Shown here in pieces: positions 11,345 to 23,884 of a DNA stretch of 64,000 bases (positions are counted from its first letter, which is position 1; each line of letters starts with the position of its first letter). A program made the translations under genes and the position numbers. The notes under the pieces are model-generated. The model did no database searches. It saw nothing but the letters and a program-made list of their open reading frames with translations, and had not been told where the DNA came from. Source of the DNA: Burkholderiaceae bacterium (GTDB lineage Bacteria > Pseudomonadota > Gammaproteobacteria > Burkholderiales > Burkholderiaceae); contig JAJPEN010000018.1 in NCBI GenBank assembly GCA_021166835.1, forward strand, positions 1-64,000. The letters are read 5' to 3'.

Positions 11345-14166
11345 GCTTCGCGCTCCGGCGGCGTTTCCACGCGCGCGAGATAGGTCGTGCGCGGGCGCGT
11401 ATTCAGCTCGTCCAGCAGCGCGTAATTACGCGGCGAGCGCTTGATGCGCACCACTTCGGCCTGCGCGTCGTTGCCGTCGCCGAAATGGATCGCGCGCGTC
11501 GGGCACACCGCCTGGCACGCGGTGATCACCTCGCCGTCGCCGATCGCCCTGCCCTCGCGCTCGGCCGACAGCCGCGCGTGCGTGATCCGCTGCAGGCAGT
11601 AGGTGCACTTCTCCATCACGCCGCGATGCCGCACCGTCACGTCGGGGTTGCGCTGGCCCTTCAGCGACTCGACGCTCTCGTCGACCCACTGCAGGAAGTT
11701 GAAGCGGCGCACCTTGTACGGGCAGTTGTTCGAGCAGAAGCGCGTGCCGATGCAGCGGTTGTAGACCTGCACGTTCAACCCCTCGCTGTCGTGCACCGTC
11801 GCGCCCACCGGGCAGACCACTTCGCAGGGCGCGTTCTCGCAGTGCATGCACGGCACCGGCTGGAAGACGGTGCGCGCGCCGTCGTGCTCGTAGCGATCGA
11901 CGCGGATCCAGTGCATCTCGCGCCCGTTCGCCACCTGCTCGGCGCCGACCACCGGGATGTTGTTCTCGGCCTGGCAGGCGATCGTGCACGCGTTGCAGCC
12001 GATGCACGCATCCAGATCGATCGCCATCGTCCAGGCATGCGTCGGATATTCGACCGGCGGATACAGCGACGGCCGCGCGCGCACCGGCTCGTCGATGCGC
12101 TCGCCGGGCGCGACGATTCGCGCGAGCGCGCGCCCGTGCTGGTCGATCGTGTGCTGGGTGACGGCGAAGGAATGCCGCCGGCCGGTGCGCTCGAGCTGCA
12201 CGCGGAGCGGCGCATCGGAGCCGTCGCGCAGCGCATAGGCGTCGAAGCCGAGCCCGCTGCCGACGCGCCCGGCCCGGCGCCGTCCGTAGCCGAGCGGCAG
12301 GCTGACGACCCCCTCGGCGTGTCCGGTCTGTACCCACAGCGGCGCCTCGATCGAGCGCGCGCCGGCGACGATGCGAACGACGTCGCCGGTGGCGAGCGAT
12401 CGCGCGACCGCGCTGCCCGGACCGATGAAGGCGGCGTTCTCCCAGGTGAGCCTGGTGAACGGACGCGGCAGCTCCTGCAGCCACGCGTTGTTAGCGAAAG
12501 CGCCGTCGGCTACCGAAGCATCGGCAACGAATACCGCGACGAAGGAGTCGGCGGCGTCGCCGGCCGGCGCTGGAGGGGGCGGCGCTGCGAACGCGATCCG
12601 GTTCGCGGCGTCGCGCGAAAGAGCGAGCGGCGGATGAGCGCTCGACTCGATCGTTCCCGCCCGCAGGCTGCGCCGCCACCAGGCGTCGAATTCCTCGGGC
12701 CCGCTCGATCCGCGCCAGGTCGCGCGAACGATCTCGCGTCCGTCTCGTTGCGCGGCGCCGGCGAGCACCGCGAGCAGCTCGTGCGCCGAACGCGTGTCGT
12801 AGAGCGGCGCGATCGCCGGCTGCAGCACGGTGACGCTGCCGTCGAAAGCGCGCGCATCGCTCCACTGCTCGTAGTCGTGCGAGCGCGGCAGATGCCAGAC
12901 GCAGGCATCGGAAGTCTCGTCGCGATACAGCGACAGGTGCGCGCTGAACTCGACGCGGCGCAGCGCCTCGCGGAAACGCGATCGGGCCGGCGCGTCGTAG
13001 ACCGGGTTGCCGTCGAGGATCAGCAGCGTATCGACGTCGCCGGTGCGCATCGCATCGGCGAGATCCTCGATCGAGTCCGCCGCTTCGTCTCCCGCTTCGC
13101 CCCCCTCAGGCGGATCGATCCAGTCGACGCTCGTGCCGCCGGCGCCCAGCCGCAGGTTGAGCAGATGCGCGATCGCGTGCGTGTTCGCCGATGCCTGCGG
13201 GCCGGCGACGACGAGCGCCTGCGCTCCCGCCCGCTTCAGGCGAGCGGCCCAGCGCACGACCCGCGCGGCCGCGGCGTCCGTTCCCGCAGCGGAAGGCTCG
13301 GACGTCGCGAGATCGGGATAGAGCTGCGCGGCCAGGCGCTGTGCGAGCGCGTCGATCTTCGCCGGCGCGAGCACGAGGCGCTCGTCGGCGCGCGCGCCGA
13401 ACAGTCCGCGCGTCGTCTCGGCGCAGACGAGGCGCGCCAGATGCGAGGCGTCGTTCGCCCGCAGGTCATCGGCCCGCCGCGTCGACCAGTCGATCGCATC
13501 GCGTACGCTGGCCGGCCCTTCGGAGAAGGGATCGGCGCCCAGCGACAGCACGAAGCGCGCACGGTCGAAATGCGACACGCAACGCACGACGCGGCCGAAG
13601 GCGCGGCGCGCCCCCTCGTCGATCGCGCGCACGTGTAGCGGATCGTGGCGATGCCATCGGGCGCGCGGAAAGCGCTCGAGCAGCATGCCGATCTGGCGCC
13701 GCAGCGTGGGCGAGGTGAAACGCGTGGTGAGCAGGCGCAGTCCCTCGCCGCGACTCGCGAGCAGTTGCGCCTCGCGTTCGCGCCATGCGCTGTCGAAGGC
13801 GCTCCAGCTCGCGGTCAGGCCGCGCTGCACGACGGCCGGCGATCGGTCGGGATCCCACAACTGCAGCACCGAGGCCTGCGCGAACACGTCGGTCGCGCCG
13901 CGGCTCGACGGGTGGGTAGGGTTGCCTTCGATCTTGATCGGACGCCCCTCTTTCGTGCCGACCAGCACGCCGTGCGCGAAGCCGCTGCGCACGAAGGCGC
14001 TGGCGTAGTACACGGGCAGCGACGCGGTGCCGGCTTCCGGCATTCGTTCGTAGGGAACGATGCGCTCGTCGGGCACGCGCGTGCAGCCGGCGCCGGCCAG
14101 CGCGACCGACGCCGCCATGCATTGCAGGACGCTGCGGCGATCGGGCCGGTCGGGCGGCTTCGTCAT
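11341..14166 (-). CDS. actB: Alternative complex III iron-sulfur subunit ActB (fused B1-B2)
   Basis: A 941-residue periplasmic subunit. The N-terminus has a twin-arginine-like DRRSVLQ followed by a Cys (GAGCTRVP), so export by Tat and lipidation are likely. Residues to about 680 form a molybdopterin-oxidoreductase-like fold that in this family lacks the cofactor. The C-terminal third is a four-cluster ferredoxin domain: [11 protein letters not shown] near residue 720, [24 protein letters not shown], and CTYCLQRI with CQAVCP. These clusters carry electrons from quinol at ActC to the c-hemes. It lies 6 bases after actA. The fused form is the common one in proteobacteria. Confidence 0.95.
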
Positions 14167-14172
14167 GTCCGG

Positions 14173-14829
14173 TCAGCGATGGCAACTCGAGCAATCGGTC
14201 ATGCGCCGACGGCTGTCGAGGGCGACCACGTGCGCGGCTTCGCGCGCGGCGGCATGGGCCGCCTGCGCGGCCGGGGGATCGAGCATCTCGAAGACGCGAT
14301 CCGGCGTGCGCAGCTGCGGCCGCGGATCGCGATGGCACTGCAGGCACCACTGCATCTGCAGCGGAGAGACTCGCCAGGTGAGCGGCATCTGGTCGACGCG
14401 GCCGTGGCACTGCTGGCAGGCGACCCCCTTGGCGACGTGGATCGAGTGGTCGAAATAGACGAAGTCGGGCAGGTCGTGCACGCGCCGCCACGCGATCGGC
14501 CGCCCGCTGCGCGCGCTCTCGTGCAGCGGCGCGAGCATCGGCGCATCGCGATACAGCTGCGAATGGCAGGTGAGGCAGGTGCGCGTCGACGGCATGCCGG
14601 CGAAGGCGCCGGTCTCCACCTGCACGTGGCAATAGCGGCAATCGATGCCGTCGTCGCCGACGTGATGCTTGTGACTGAACGGAATCGGTTGCGCGATCGC
14701 CTTGCCGATCAGCAGGTCGGCGCGCGCGCGCCACACTGCGAGCACGAGCAGCGCCAGCAGCGACAGCCCGATGGCGGCGGCGACGAGCTTGACGACGAGC
14801 TCGACTCGTGGCGGGAAGAGCTGGACCAT
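14173..14829 (-). CDS. actA: Alternative complex III pentaheme cytochrome c ActA
   Basis: A 218-residue membrane-anchored multiheme cytochrome. One N-terminal helix (about residues 10-33) is followed by five CxxCH heme sites: CRYCH, CLTCH, CQQCH, CLQCH and CSSCH, the expected number for ActA. Isolated histidines such as FSHKHH and FDHSIH can be the second axial ligands. It is the first gene of the act operon. ATG 14829 was chosen; a TTG start at 14886 would add 19 residues that look unlike an export signal. Upstream is the terminator of the formate dehydrogenase unit, so the act operon probably has its own promoter in 14830-14910, which is not evident by eye. Confidence 0.93.
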   Translation of the reverse strand: MVQLFPPRVELVVKLVAAAIGLSLLALLVLAVWRARADLLIGKAIAQPIPFSHKHHVGDDGIDCRYCHVQVETGAFAGMPSTRTCLTCHSQLYRDAPMLAPLHESARSGRPIAWRRVHDLPDFVYFDHSIHVAKGVACQQCHGRVDQMPLTWRVSPLQMQWCLQCHRDPRPQLRTPDRVFEMLDPPAAQAAHAAAREAAHVVALDSRRRMTDCSSCHR

Positions 14830-14910
14830 GATCGACTTGCCGGCGCCCCCGGACGGGGATGCGCCGACGAGCGAAGGCAACAGCAATCCGACGGCCTGTC
14901 GATGGCGGCA

Positions 14911-14937
14911 GAAAACACCGCGGCGGAAACGCCGCGA
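14911..14937 (-). terminator. Intrinsic terminator after formate dehydrogenase
   Basis: On the minus strand a stem CGCGGCG with loop of four bases and CGCCGCG (14919-14936) is followed by a T-rich run (GTGTTTTC). It sits 13 bases after the stop of the formate dehydrogenase alpha gene and before actA, so it should separate the two transcripts. Confidence 0.65.
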
Positions 14938-14949
14938 TCTCCCGCAGCG

Positions 14950-17735
14950 TCAGGCGGGCCGGGAGTCCGGCGGCGCTCTGCTCCCAGGCTCCTGGCGCAG
15001 CGCCTCGATCGAAACCGCGCAGTACTTGAAGCCGGGAATCTTGCCGAAGGGATCGAGCTGCGGATGGGTGAGCACGTTCGCCGCAGCCTCCGCGTACGCG
15101 AACGGGACGAACACGCACCCGGGTGCCACGCTGTCGTCCTCGCGCACGAAGAGCGCGATCTCCCCGCGACGCGAAGCGATGCGCGCGCGCATGCCGGGCT
15201 GCAGGCCCAGGCGCGCGAGATCGGCCGGATGCATCGACGCGGTCGCCTCGGGCTCGATCGCGTCGAGCGCCTGCGCCCGTCGCGTCATTGCGCCGGTGTG
15301 CCAGTGCTCGAGCTGGCGTCCGGTGGTCAGCACGAACGGGTAATCGGCATCGGGCGTTTCGGCCGGCATTCCCGGCGACGCGGGAACGAAGCGCCCGCGT
15401 CCGCTCGCCGTGGGGAAGCGCTCGCGGAACACCACCGGCTGGCCCGGATCGTCCGCGCTCGCGCACGGATAGGTGACGCTGCCTTCGCGCTCGAGCCGGT
15501 CCCAGTCGATGCCGCGGATCGAGTCCATCGATTCGCGCATCTCCTCGAAGACCTCGCGCGGATGCGAGTAGCGCCAGTCGAGCCCGAGACCGCGCGCCAT
15601 CGCGACGAGGATGTCGAGGTCGGCCCGCGCCTGTCCTGGCGGCTCGACCGCCTTGCGCGCGAGCTGCACCATCCGGTCGGTGTTCGTGAAGCTGCCGGTC
15701 TTCTCGGGGAACGCGGAAGCGGGAAGGATCACGTCGGCCAGATACGCCGTCTCGGTCGGGAAGATGTCCTGCACGACGAGCAGATCGAGCGCAGCGAGCG
15801 CCTGCCGCGCATGCTGCAGATCGGGGTCGGACATCGCCGGGTTCTCGCCCATCACGTACAGGCCGCGGATGCGCCGCTCGGCGGCGGCCTTCAGGATCTC
15901 GACGACGGTCAGTCCGGCGCGGCGATCGATGCGCGTGCCCCACAGCCGCTCGAAGCGCTCGGCGACGCGCTCGTCGTCCACGCGCCCGTAGTCGGGCAGC
16001 ATCATCGGAATGAGGCCGACGTCGGAGGCGCCCTGAACGTTGTTCTGGCCGCGCAGCGGGTGCAGGCCGGCGCCGGGGCGGCCGATCTGGCCGGTGCACA
16101 GGGCCAGCGCGATCAGGCAGCGCGCGTTGTCGGTGCCGTGCACGTGCTGCGAGACGCCCATGCCCCACAGGATCATCGACGCGCGGCTCGTCGCGTACTG
16201 CTGCGCGACTGCGCGAATGGTCGCCGCGTCGATGCCGCACAGCGGCGCCATCCGCTCGGGGCTATGGGGCGCGAGGCGCTCGCGCAGCGCCTCGAAATCG
16301 GCAGTTCGCGTCGCGATGAACTCGCGGTCGACGAAGCCGCCGTAGACGATCGCGTGCAGCATCGCGTCGAGCAGCGCGACGTCGGCGCCCGGCGTGAACT
16401 GCAGCACGGTAGACGCGTGCCGCGCGAGCTCGTTGCGCTTCGGGTCGGCGACGACCAGCGTCGTTCCGCGGCGCGCCGCGTTCTTGATCCAGCTGGCGGC
16501 GACCGGGTGATTCACCGTCGGGTTCGACCCGATGACGAGCACGAAATCGGCTTTCGCCACGTCGGACACCGGGTTCGATACCGCGCCCGAGCCGATGCCC
16601 TCGAGCAGCGCCGCCACCGACGAGGCATGGCACAGCCGCGTGCAGTGATCGACGTTGTTCGTTCCGAAGCCGGTGCGAACGAGCTTCTGGAACAGGTACG
16701 CCTCCTCGTTGCTGCCCTTGGCCGAGCCGAAGCCGGCGAGCGCGTGCGCGCCGATGTCGTCGCGGATGCGCGCGAGGCCGCCGGAGGCGATGGCCAGCGC
16801 TTCGTCCCACGCGGCCTCGCGGAACTGGTCGCGCCAGCCGGCCGGCAGGCGGCCGTACACGGGATTCTTCGCCGCGCCCTCGCGTCGCACGAGCGGCACG
16901 TCGACCCGTTCGCGGCTGGCCGCGTAGTCGAAGCCGAAACGCCCTTTCACGCACAGCCGACCGTGGTTGGCCGGCCCGTTGCGACCCTCGACGTAACGGA
17001 TGCGGTTGCCCGACACGTGATACGTGAGCTGGCAGCCCACGCCGCAGAACGGACACAGCGAATCGACGCGGCGCTCGGCGGCGCGCGGCGCGACGTCGCC
17101 GGGCCGCAGCGGCGCGTCGACCTCGCCGAGCAGCCGCGGCATCAACGCGCCGGTCGGGCACGCCTGCACGCATTCGCCACAGCCGACGCAGGTGGAGGCG
17201 CCCATCGGGTCGCCGAAGTCGAAGACGATGCGCGAGGCGTCGCCGCGGCCGGCGTAGCCGATGACGTCGTTGGCCTGCTCCTCGCGGCAGGCGCGCACGC
17301 AGCGCGTGCACTGGATGCACGCATCGAGCTGCACGGCGATCGCCGGGTGGCTGAAGTCGGCAGACGGCTGCTCGCGCGCGGCGAAACGCGAGCGCGTGAC
17401 GCCGAGTTCGCGCGCCCAGTGCGTCAGCTCGGAATCCTCGCGGCGCGGCGCGGGCGGTGCATCGGCGAGCAGCAGCTCGACGACCATCCGCTGCGCGGCG
17501 CGCGCGCGATCGCTTGCGCTGCGCACCTTCATGCCCGCCGACGGCGCGCGGCAGCACGAGGGCGCGAGCACGCGCTCGCCGTCGATCTCGACGACGCACG
17601 CACGGCAGTTGCCGTCGGGGCGATAGCCTTCGTACCGGCACAGCGTGGGGATCGTCGTGCCGTGGCGGCGCGCCGCCTCCCAGATCGTCTCGCCGGCGCG
17701 CGCATCGATCGTGCGGCCGTCCAGCTCGAACGCGA

Positions 17736-17739
<4 letters not shown>
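14950..17739 (-). CDS. fdhF: NAD-dependent formate dehydrogenase, alpha (molybdopterin) subunit
   Basis: A 929-residue enzyme oxidising formate to CO2 at a Mo or W bis-pterin centre. Cofactor sites in order: an N-terminal [2Fe-2S] ferredoxin domain (Cys34, 45, 48, 62); [4Fe-4S] clusters (Cys141-151 and Cys184-194); a further [4Fe-4S] motif CPFCGVGC (229-236); and the active site LCHASS with Cys370, so the enzyme uses cysteine rather than selenocysteine, and His371. The C-terminal domain with GRQLEHWHTGAMTRR binds the cofactor. The cytosolic NuoG-like layout pairs with the NuoE/NuoF-like partner just upstream (4-base overlap). Length and pairing resemble the two-subunit FDH1 of methylotrophs. 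No fdhD-like maturation gene is seen nearby. Confidence 0.93.
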
Positions 17740-19436
<1,697 letters not shown>

Positions 19437-19490
19437 CTGCTCGACTGTACCAGCGGATCCAGAGCTGCTGGCCTGGAGCTCATCCAAACA

Positions 19491-21545
19491 TCACTCCACG
19501 AGCGCCTTGAACACAGCGTCAGCCGAGTCCTTGTAGAACTCGATGCTGATCTTCGTCCACAGGTCGTCTGGCAAATCGTTCAACTGGCGGCGCGCTACGA
19601 CGGGCATCAGGATCGTCTGCGCTTGCTTGTCGATCGCGAGTTCGACGATCCGCGCCGCATTGGGAATCAACTCGACCGATCCGCCGAGGTTCAGCGCCCC
19701 GACGACCACCGTTCCACCTCGCGTGTTCTTGTTGAGCAGCGACCCGCACAGGGCGACCAGGACGGGAAGGCCCAGGCCCGCCCCGGCCTTGTCCGAGTCC
19801 ATCGCGCGCATCTGGACCGAGAACTCTTCCTCGCGCGGATTGCGGTCGCCGACAAGCTCCTTCGAGCGCGTGTAGAGGTTCTGCTCGCCGACCTTGACGC
19901 TTTCGCGAAAGGCGGGCGGCGTGGGCTGGTTGAGGATCTTGACGCCGCTGCCGCGCCCGCAGGTGACTTCGATCCGGTAGAGCCCTGCGCCCGTCTCCCC
20001 TGATCCCGGGTTCGCACCCCAAACCTGTCCGGGCGGCAGCGGGTCGGACTCGATCGCCTCGTCGCTGTGCTGCTCAGGCGTGGAGACAAACTGCTCGACG
20101 CCCTCGGAACCGAGGATATAGCTGAAGTGAGTGTTGCGGAACTCGCTCTTGAACACCCGCCGCTGTTGCTCCTTGACCCTCCGACGGGACTCGAGTGCCA
20201 GGCGCACCATCCACTCGAGGTCCTCGTCCGAGACTGGCATCTGGGGGTCCGGGAACAAGAGCTTGGCCAAACCGCTGACTGTCTTGTTCACGGCTTCGAT
20301 GTCGCGACCACTCAGCGCGCCACCAAGATGCACCCGGCTTTGCATGACGGACACACGGTTTCCAGCGCGAAGCCGGTCCCAGCACTCGCTGAGGAAGTCG
20401 CTGACGAGGCCGAAATGGTCGGTCACATGCTCGGTGGGATTCAGCTTCGGGAAGTCCCATCCGGGCACATAGGCGTGCAGACGGTCCATGAAGGCCGTGT
20501 CGTTGCGCATCTCCGGGGGCAGCGGGCTCAGCAGATGTCCGACCCGCTGCTGCTGCTCGACGTCCACGTCCAGGTTGCCGACCATGACCAGGCTGCCGTC
20601 GGCACGGATGTTCTCCTTGCCGCGGCTGAACTGGCCGGACGCCATGTAGCCCTTCATGATGTTGACGCCGTCCTTCTGATCGAACGAGATGCCCGAAACC
20701 TCGTCGAAGCAGACCACGTCGTACTGGCAGACCAGGCCTCTCTGCCCCGTCGAGTTGTTGACGAACATCTTCGCCACCGTCGCCTTGCCGCCGGAAATCA
20801 GGTGCGCGTACGGCGAAATCTGCTGGAACAGGTGACTCTTGCCGGTTCCGCGCGGGCCGAGCTCGACCATGTTGTAGTTGCGTTCGACGAAGGGCACCAT
20901 CCTCAGCAGGACGACCCTTTTCGCGCGATCGGAGAGCGCCGAGGCTTCCAGGCCGATCGAGCGCAGCAGGAAGTCGATCCATTCCGTGACGGAGAAGGTT
21001 TGCCGCGCCTTCATGAGCACATCCAGTACGTCCGACTTCGACATCTGGATCGGCCGCAGGGCGTCCACCTTGAACGGCCGCCCTCCTGTCTGCTGGGCAA
21101 TGACGCCGTCGTAGCTCAGCGTCACCTCTGCATAGAAGCCGTCGGTCAGCATGCGCTCGTTGTCGCGGACCATCTGGTCTTCGATGCGGACATCGCGCAG
21201 CGCAAGGCTCGGCAGCTCGGCCAGGTAGCAGTCGTTCTTCGCGTCGAGCCGGGCGCGAACGATGTCGATCAGCTTGACCGACCCTGTTTCCTTGGCTCGC
21301 GCCTTGAACAGTTCCTCCTCGCCGGTGCGCACCGTACGATCCTTCAGCTGCTTCTCGACGATCTGCAGACCTTCGTTGATCTCGTTCTCGTCGACGCTCG
21401 CGCAGTAGCGGCCCAGCAGGAACTCGACGACGTAGGTCGGCACCGGGTACTGGCGCGAGTACTTGCGTACGAGGTCTTTGCGAACCAGGTATCCGTCGAA
21501 GGCCGACGCCGCCAGGGTGTCCAGTGCATCCAGTTCCATGCTCAT
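19491..21545 (-). CDS. brxL: BREX protein BrxL (Lon-like AAA+ ATPase)
   Basis: A 684-residue last gene of the BREX operon. An N-terminal domain is followed by an AAA+ motor with Walker A GPRGTGKSHLF near residue 231 and Walker B VVCFDEVSG near 281, then a Lon-like C-terminal domain (about 560-684). Where Lon has the catalytic Ser (DGPSAG) this protein reads DKAGAG, and the Lys position in the following GG-containing motif (GGSVEL) is also lost, so protease activity is unlikely. This agrees with the view of BrxL as a DNA-binding motor. The ATG at 21545 overlaps the pglZ stop by 4 bases. Confidence 0.93.
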   Translation of the reverse strand: MSMELDALDTLAASAFDGYLVRKDLVRKYSRQYPVPTYVVEFLLGRYCASVDENEINEGLQIVEKQLKDRTVRTGEEELFKARAKETGSVKLIDIVRARLDAKNDCYLAELPSLALRDVRIEDQMVRDNERMLTDGFYAEVTLSYDGVIAQQTGGRPFKVDALRPIQMSKSDVLDVLMKARQTFSVTEWIDFLLRSIGLEASALSDRAKRVVLLRMVPFVERNYNMVELGPRGTGKSHLFQQISPYAHLISGGKATVAKMFVNNSTGQRGLVCQYDVVCFDEVSGISFDQKDGVNIMKGYMASGQFSRGKENIRADGSLVMVGNLDVDVEQQQRVGHLLSPLPPEMRNDTAFMDRLHAYVPGWDFPKLNPTEHVTDHFGLVSDFLSECWDRLRAGNRVSVMQSRVHLGGALSGRDIEAVNKTVSGLAKLLFPDPQMPVSDEDLEWMVRLALESRRRVKEQQRRVFKSEFRNTHFSYILGSEGVEQFVSTPEQHSDEAIESDPLPPGQVWGANPGSGETGAGLYRIEVTCGRGSGVKILNQPTPPAFRESVKVGEQNLYTRSKELVGDRNPREEEFSVQMRAMDSDKAGAGLGLPVLVALCGSLLNKNTRGGTVVVGALNLGGSVELIPNAARIVELAIDKQAQTILMPVVARRQLNDLPDDLWTKISIEFYKDSADAVFKALVE

Positions 21546-23884
21546 CGCCCTTCTCCGATCGTCGTGGGCCGATAATCGAGCACCCGTCCCGTTGCATCGA
21601 GAACCACTGCCACCGCCGCCGTTCCCTCGTAGTCGTCGCGCTCGACGGCCAGGCTCGCCTGACTGTTGCTGCCCAGATCCTTGGCTATGACGATGCGCTG
21701 CTCTTCCGGATCGGGCTGCTTCCAGTTGCGTCGAAGTTCGACACGCAGCCCGGCGGCATTCGTATCGACAACGACGCGGCAGCGCATTCCCCGCCAGCTG
21801 ATCGTGGTGATACGCGCCTTCAACGCGACTTCGCCCTGCTCCACCAGCATGTCGGGCACGACGCATTCCTGCGGGCTGACCCCGCCATGGGCGTATTCGG
21901 TGTTGACGATGAACGAGCCAATGCCTGGCGGCGAGGCGATGCGTGCGTGGGCGTTCCAGAACCACCCGAACGTGGGCACGTTCGGGTTCGACTCGCCTTG
22001 CACGGAGGCACACCGCGCCCACTTGGTGGCGACCAGGTGAGCCGGCAACTCCACTTTGGGCATGCCGCCCGGCACGAGCAGCCAGCCGTGGTCAGTCACC
22101 ACACGAACGCGCGTCCACCCCGTGCCGAGCAACGCCGAGACACGATCGGCAATCGCCTCGATCTCGACATCGATGTGTCGTACGAGCGACGCCCCCAGCG
22201 AATGGCCCATCTCGTCCAGACGTCCGATCTCTGTCCAGCCACCCTTTTCGGTGTTGGGAGCCAACGTCGTTCCGTCAGCATCAAGTATCTCGACACCATG
22301 TCGAGCCATCTCGTCGCGCAGGCGCGAGGCGCTTACCGGTTGCTTGCTGGCCGCAAGGACGGGGTTGAAATCCTCCGCCGATGCGGCGCCTTCACACGCC
22401 GCATGGGCCGGCGAGGCGAGTGGCTTGGCAGTGGCGGTGACCGTGGGGAACGGCGCAAGGCGATGCCCAAGCTTCACTCTCAGCCCACGTTGCTCCAACC
22501 GCTCCTGAAGCATGCCGGCGACATCGAATCGCAGACCGTCGGCGAACACCAGGCAGGTCTCGGGCTCTGCCTTCACGCCGCAAACCAGCCGGCGGTACTC
22601 GGCCTCGTTCTGGGTGGCCAGTTCCTGGAACCTGCGGGCGGACTTGTCCAACCACGGTGCATAGAGCGCCCGTACTACCTTCGCGACGAGCGCGTTGTCG
22701 GCAGGCGATTTCGACTGGTTCATCGCATCGAGCGCAGCTCGATCACAGCGCCAACCCTCGGTTGCATAGTCAGCCGCCATCGCCCCTAGCGACACGCCGC
22801 CCAGCGCAGAGCGCGCCAAGGTTGCGAGCCTTGCCAGCGGTTCCAGCGCGTGCGCCATCATGCTGTAGCCGAGATCGGCCCAAACCCAGGATCGCCGATC
22901 GCGGTTCTCTGCCTCCAACTCGAGAACCCGGGCACACAGCTTCTCGTGCGGCATGGCCACCGCCGCTTCCAACGCGTATCGGAGCTGAGCCTCCTGCTCG
23001 TCGTTCACCTGCGGCTGTCGCGCTCGGTCGACGAGCAGATCACGCGGCCTGGCGTGGCGAAGCAGCTCGGTGACGCCGGGGTAACCCCGTGGCGCATCGC
23101 GGAACCGGCGCCAGACGTCCTCCCACTTGCCATTGCCGTTGAGCATCAGGTCGCCCGCTCGCGCCGGGCCATCCTTGTCGGGGTCGAACCCGAACTCGCG
23201 GGCGCAGATGTTCCTGAACGCCTCCCATCGGGAAGCATCGCAACGCGCCTGGAACGCTTCGGGCTCGGACATCCAGCCCAGCAGATCGCGGACGGGATCG
23301 CCCACCGAAAGGCGGTCGAAGTCGTCCGCATCCAGTCGGCGCCCTCTGAGCGGCGCAATAGGCTCGGTAGCGAGCACCGGTAACGCGCGCATCAGCGCCT
23401 CACGGGTTCGCATGTCCAGCGACAGGTCGAGACCCAACGCCGCCTCGGAGGTCATGAACGCCTCCACCGTCCAATCCCGACCGTTCTTCTGGTGCCAGAC
23501 CGCGCCGCGGTATTGAAGCTCGATCAACGGGTGGAGAGAGTCGGGGCAGTCTCCGCCCGCGCGCAGTTCCTGACGGCTGACGCCAGGCAAGTACAGGATC
23601 GGCACGGCGCCGGGCGGTGGCGCCAGGTCGGGCAGCGTCCGGTCGACGACGCACTTGAGCCAGATGGCCGGACCCGTGCGGCGCGCCGCGTCATAGGCGC
23701 CGAGCACGTAGAAGTGGGAACACGCCTTCTGCAGAGCCGGCACGAGAGGGCGCCACTGCCCGTCGGCGTCCGGCCACAGCAGCGCCACCGGATCGGCCAC
23801 GCCTTCCGGCGAACGCGTGGCAGCCGACAGCGATGCGACGAGCGCACCGAGCAGAGTCTGCGCATCGCCCGGCGCGGTCTTCAT
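21542..23884 (-). CDS. pglZ: BREX protein PglZ (alkaline-phosphatase fold)
   Basis: A 780-residue protein with the PglZ domain. The metal-site segments VFADGLRFDVAG (near residue 450) and VVTDHGWLLVPGG (near 600) are visible, with an all-alpha and mixed N-terminal half. PglZ is essential for BREX phage exclusion; its role is probably nuclease or phosphatase-like and not settled. The sequence resembles the form named type B, rather than the common type A, of BREX-1 (judged from memory of the family). It is coupled to the ParA gene upstream and brxL downstream by 4-base overlaps, so these are one translational unit. ATG 23884 was chosen for this reason. Confidence 0.9.
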   Translation of the reverse strand: MKTAPGDAQTLLGALVASLSAATRSPEGVADPVALLWPDADGQWRPLVPALQKACSHFYVLGAYDAARRTGPAIWLKCVVDRTLPDLAPPPGAVPILYLPGVSRQELRAGGDCPDSLHPLIELQYRGAVWHQKNGRDWTVEAFMTSEAALGLDLSLDMRTREALMRALPVLATEPIAPLRGRRLDADDFDRLSVGDPVRDLLGWMSEPEAFQARCDASRWEAFRNICAREFGFDPDKDGPARAGDLMLNGNGKWEDVWRRFRDAPRGYPGVTELLRHARPRDLLVDRARQPQVNDEQEAQLRYALEAAVAMPHEKLCARVLELEAENRDRRSWVWADLGYSMMAHALEPLARLATLARSALGGVSLGAMAADYATEGWRCDRAALDAMNQSKSPADNALVAKVVRALYAPWLDKSARRFQELATQNEAEYRRLVCGVKAEPETCLVFADGLRFDVAGMLQERLEQRGLRVKLGHRLAPFPTVTATAKPLASPAHAACEGAASAEDFNPVLAASKQPVSASRLRDEMARHGVEILDADGTTLAPNTEKGGWTEIGRLDEMGHSLGASLVRHIDVEIEAIADRVSALLGTGWTRVRVVTDHGWLLVPGGMPKVELPAHLVATKWARCASVQGESNPNVPTFGWFWNAHARIASPPGIGSFIVNTEYAHGGVSPQECVVPDMLVEQGEVALKARITTISWRGMRCRVVVDTNAAGLRVELRRNWKQPDPEEQRIVIAKDLGSNSQASLAVERDDYEGTAAVAVVLDATGRVLDYRPTTIGEGR

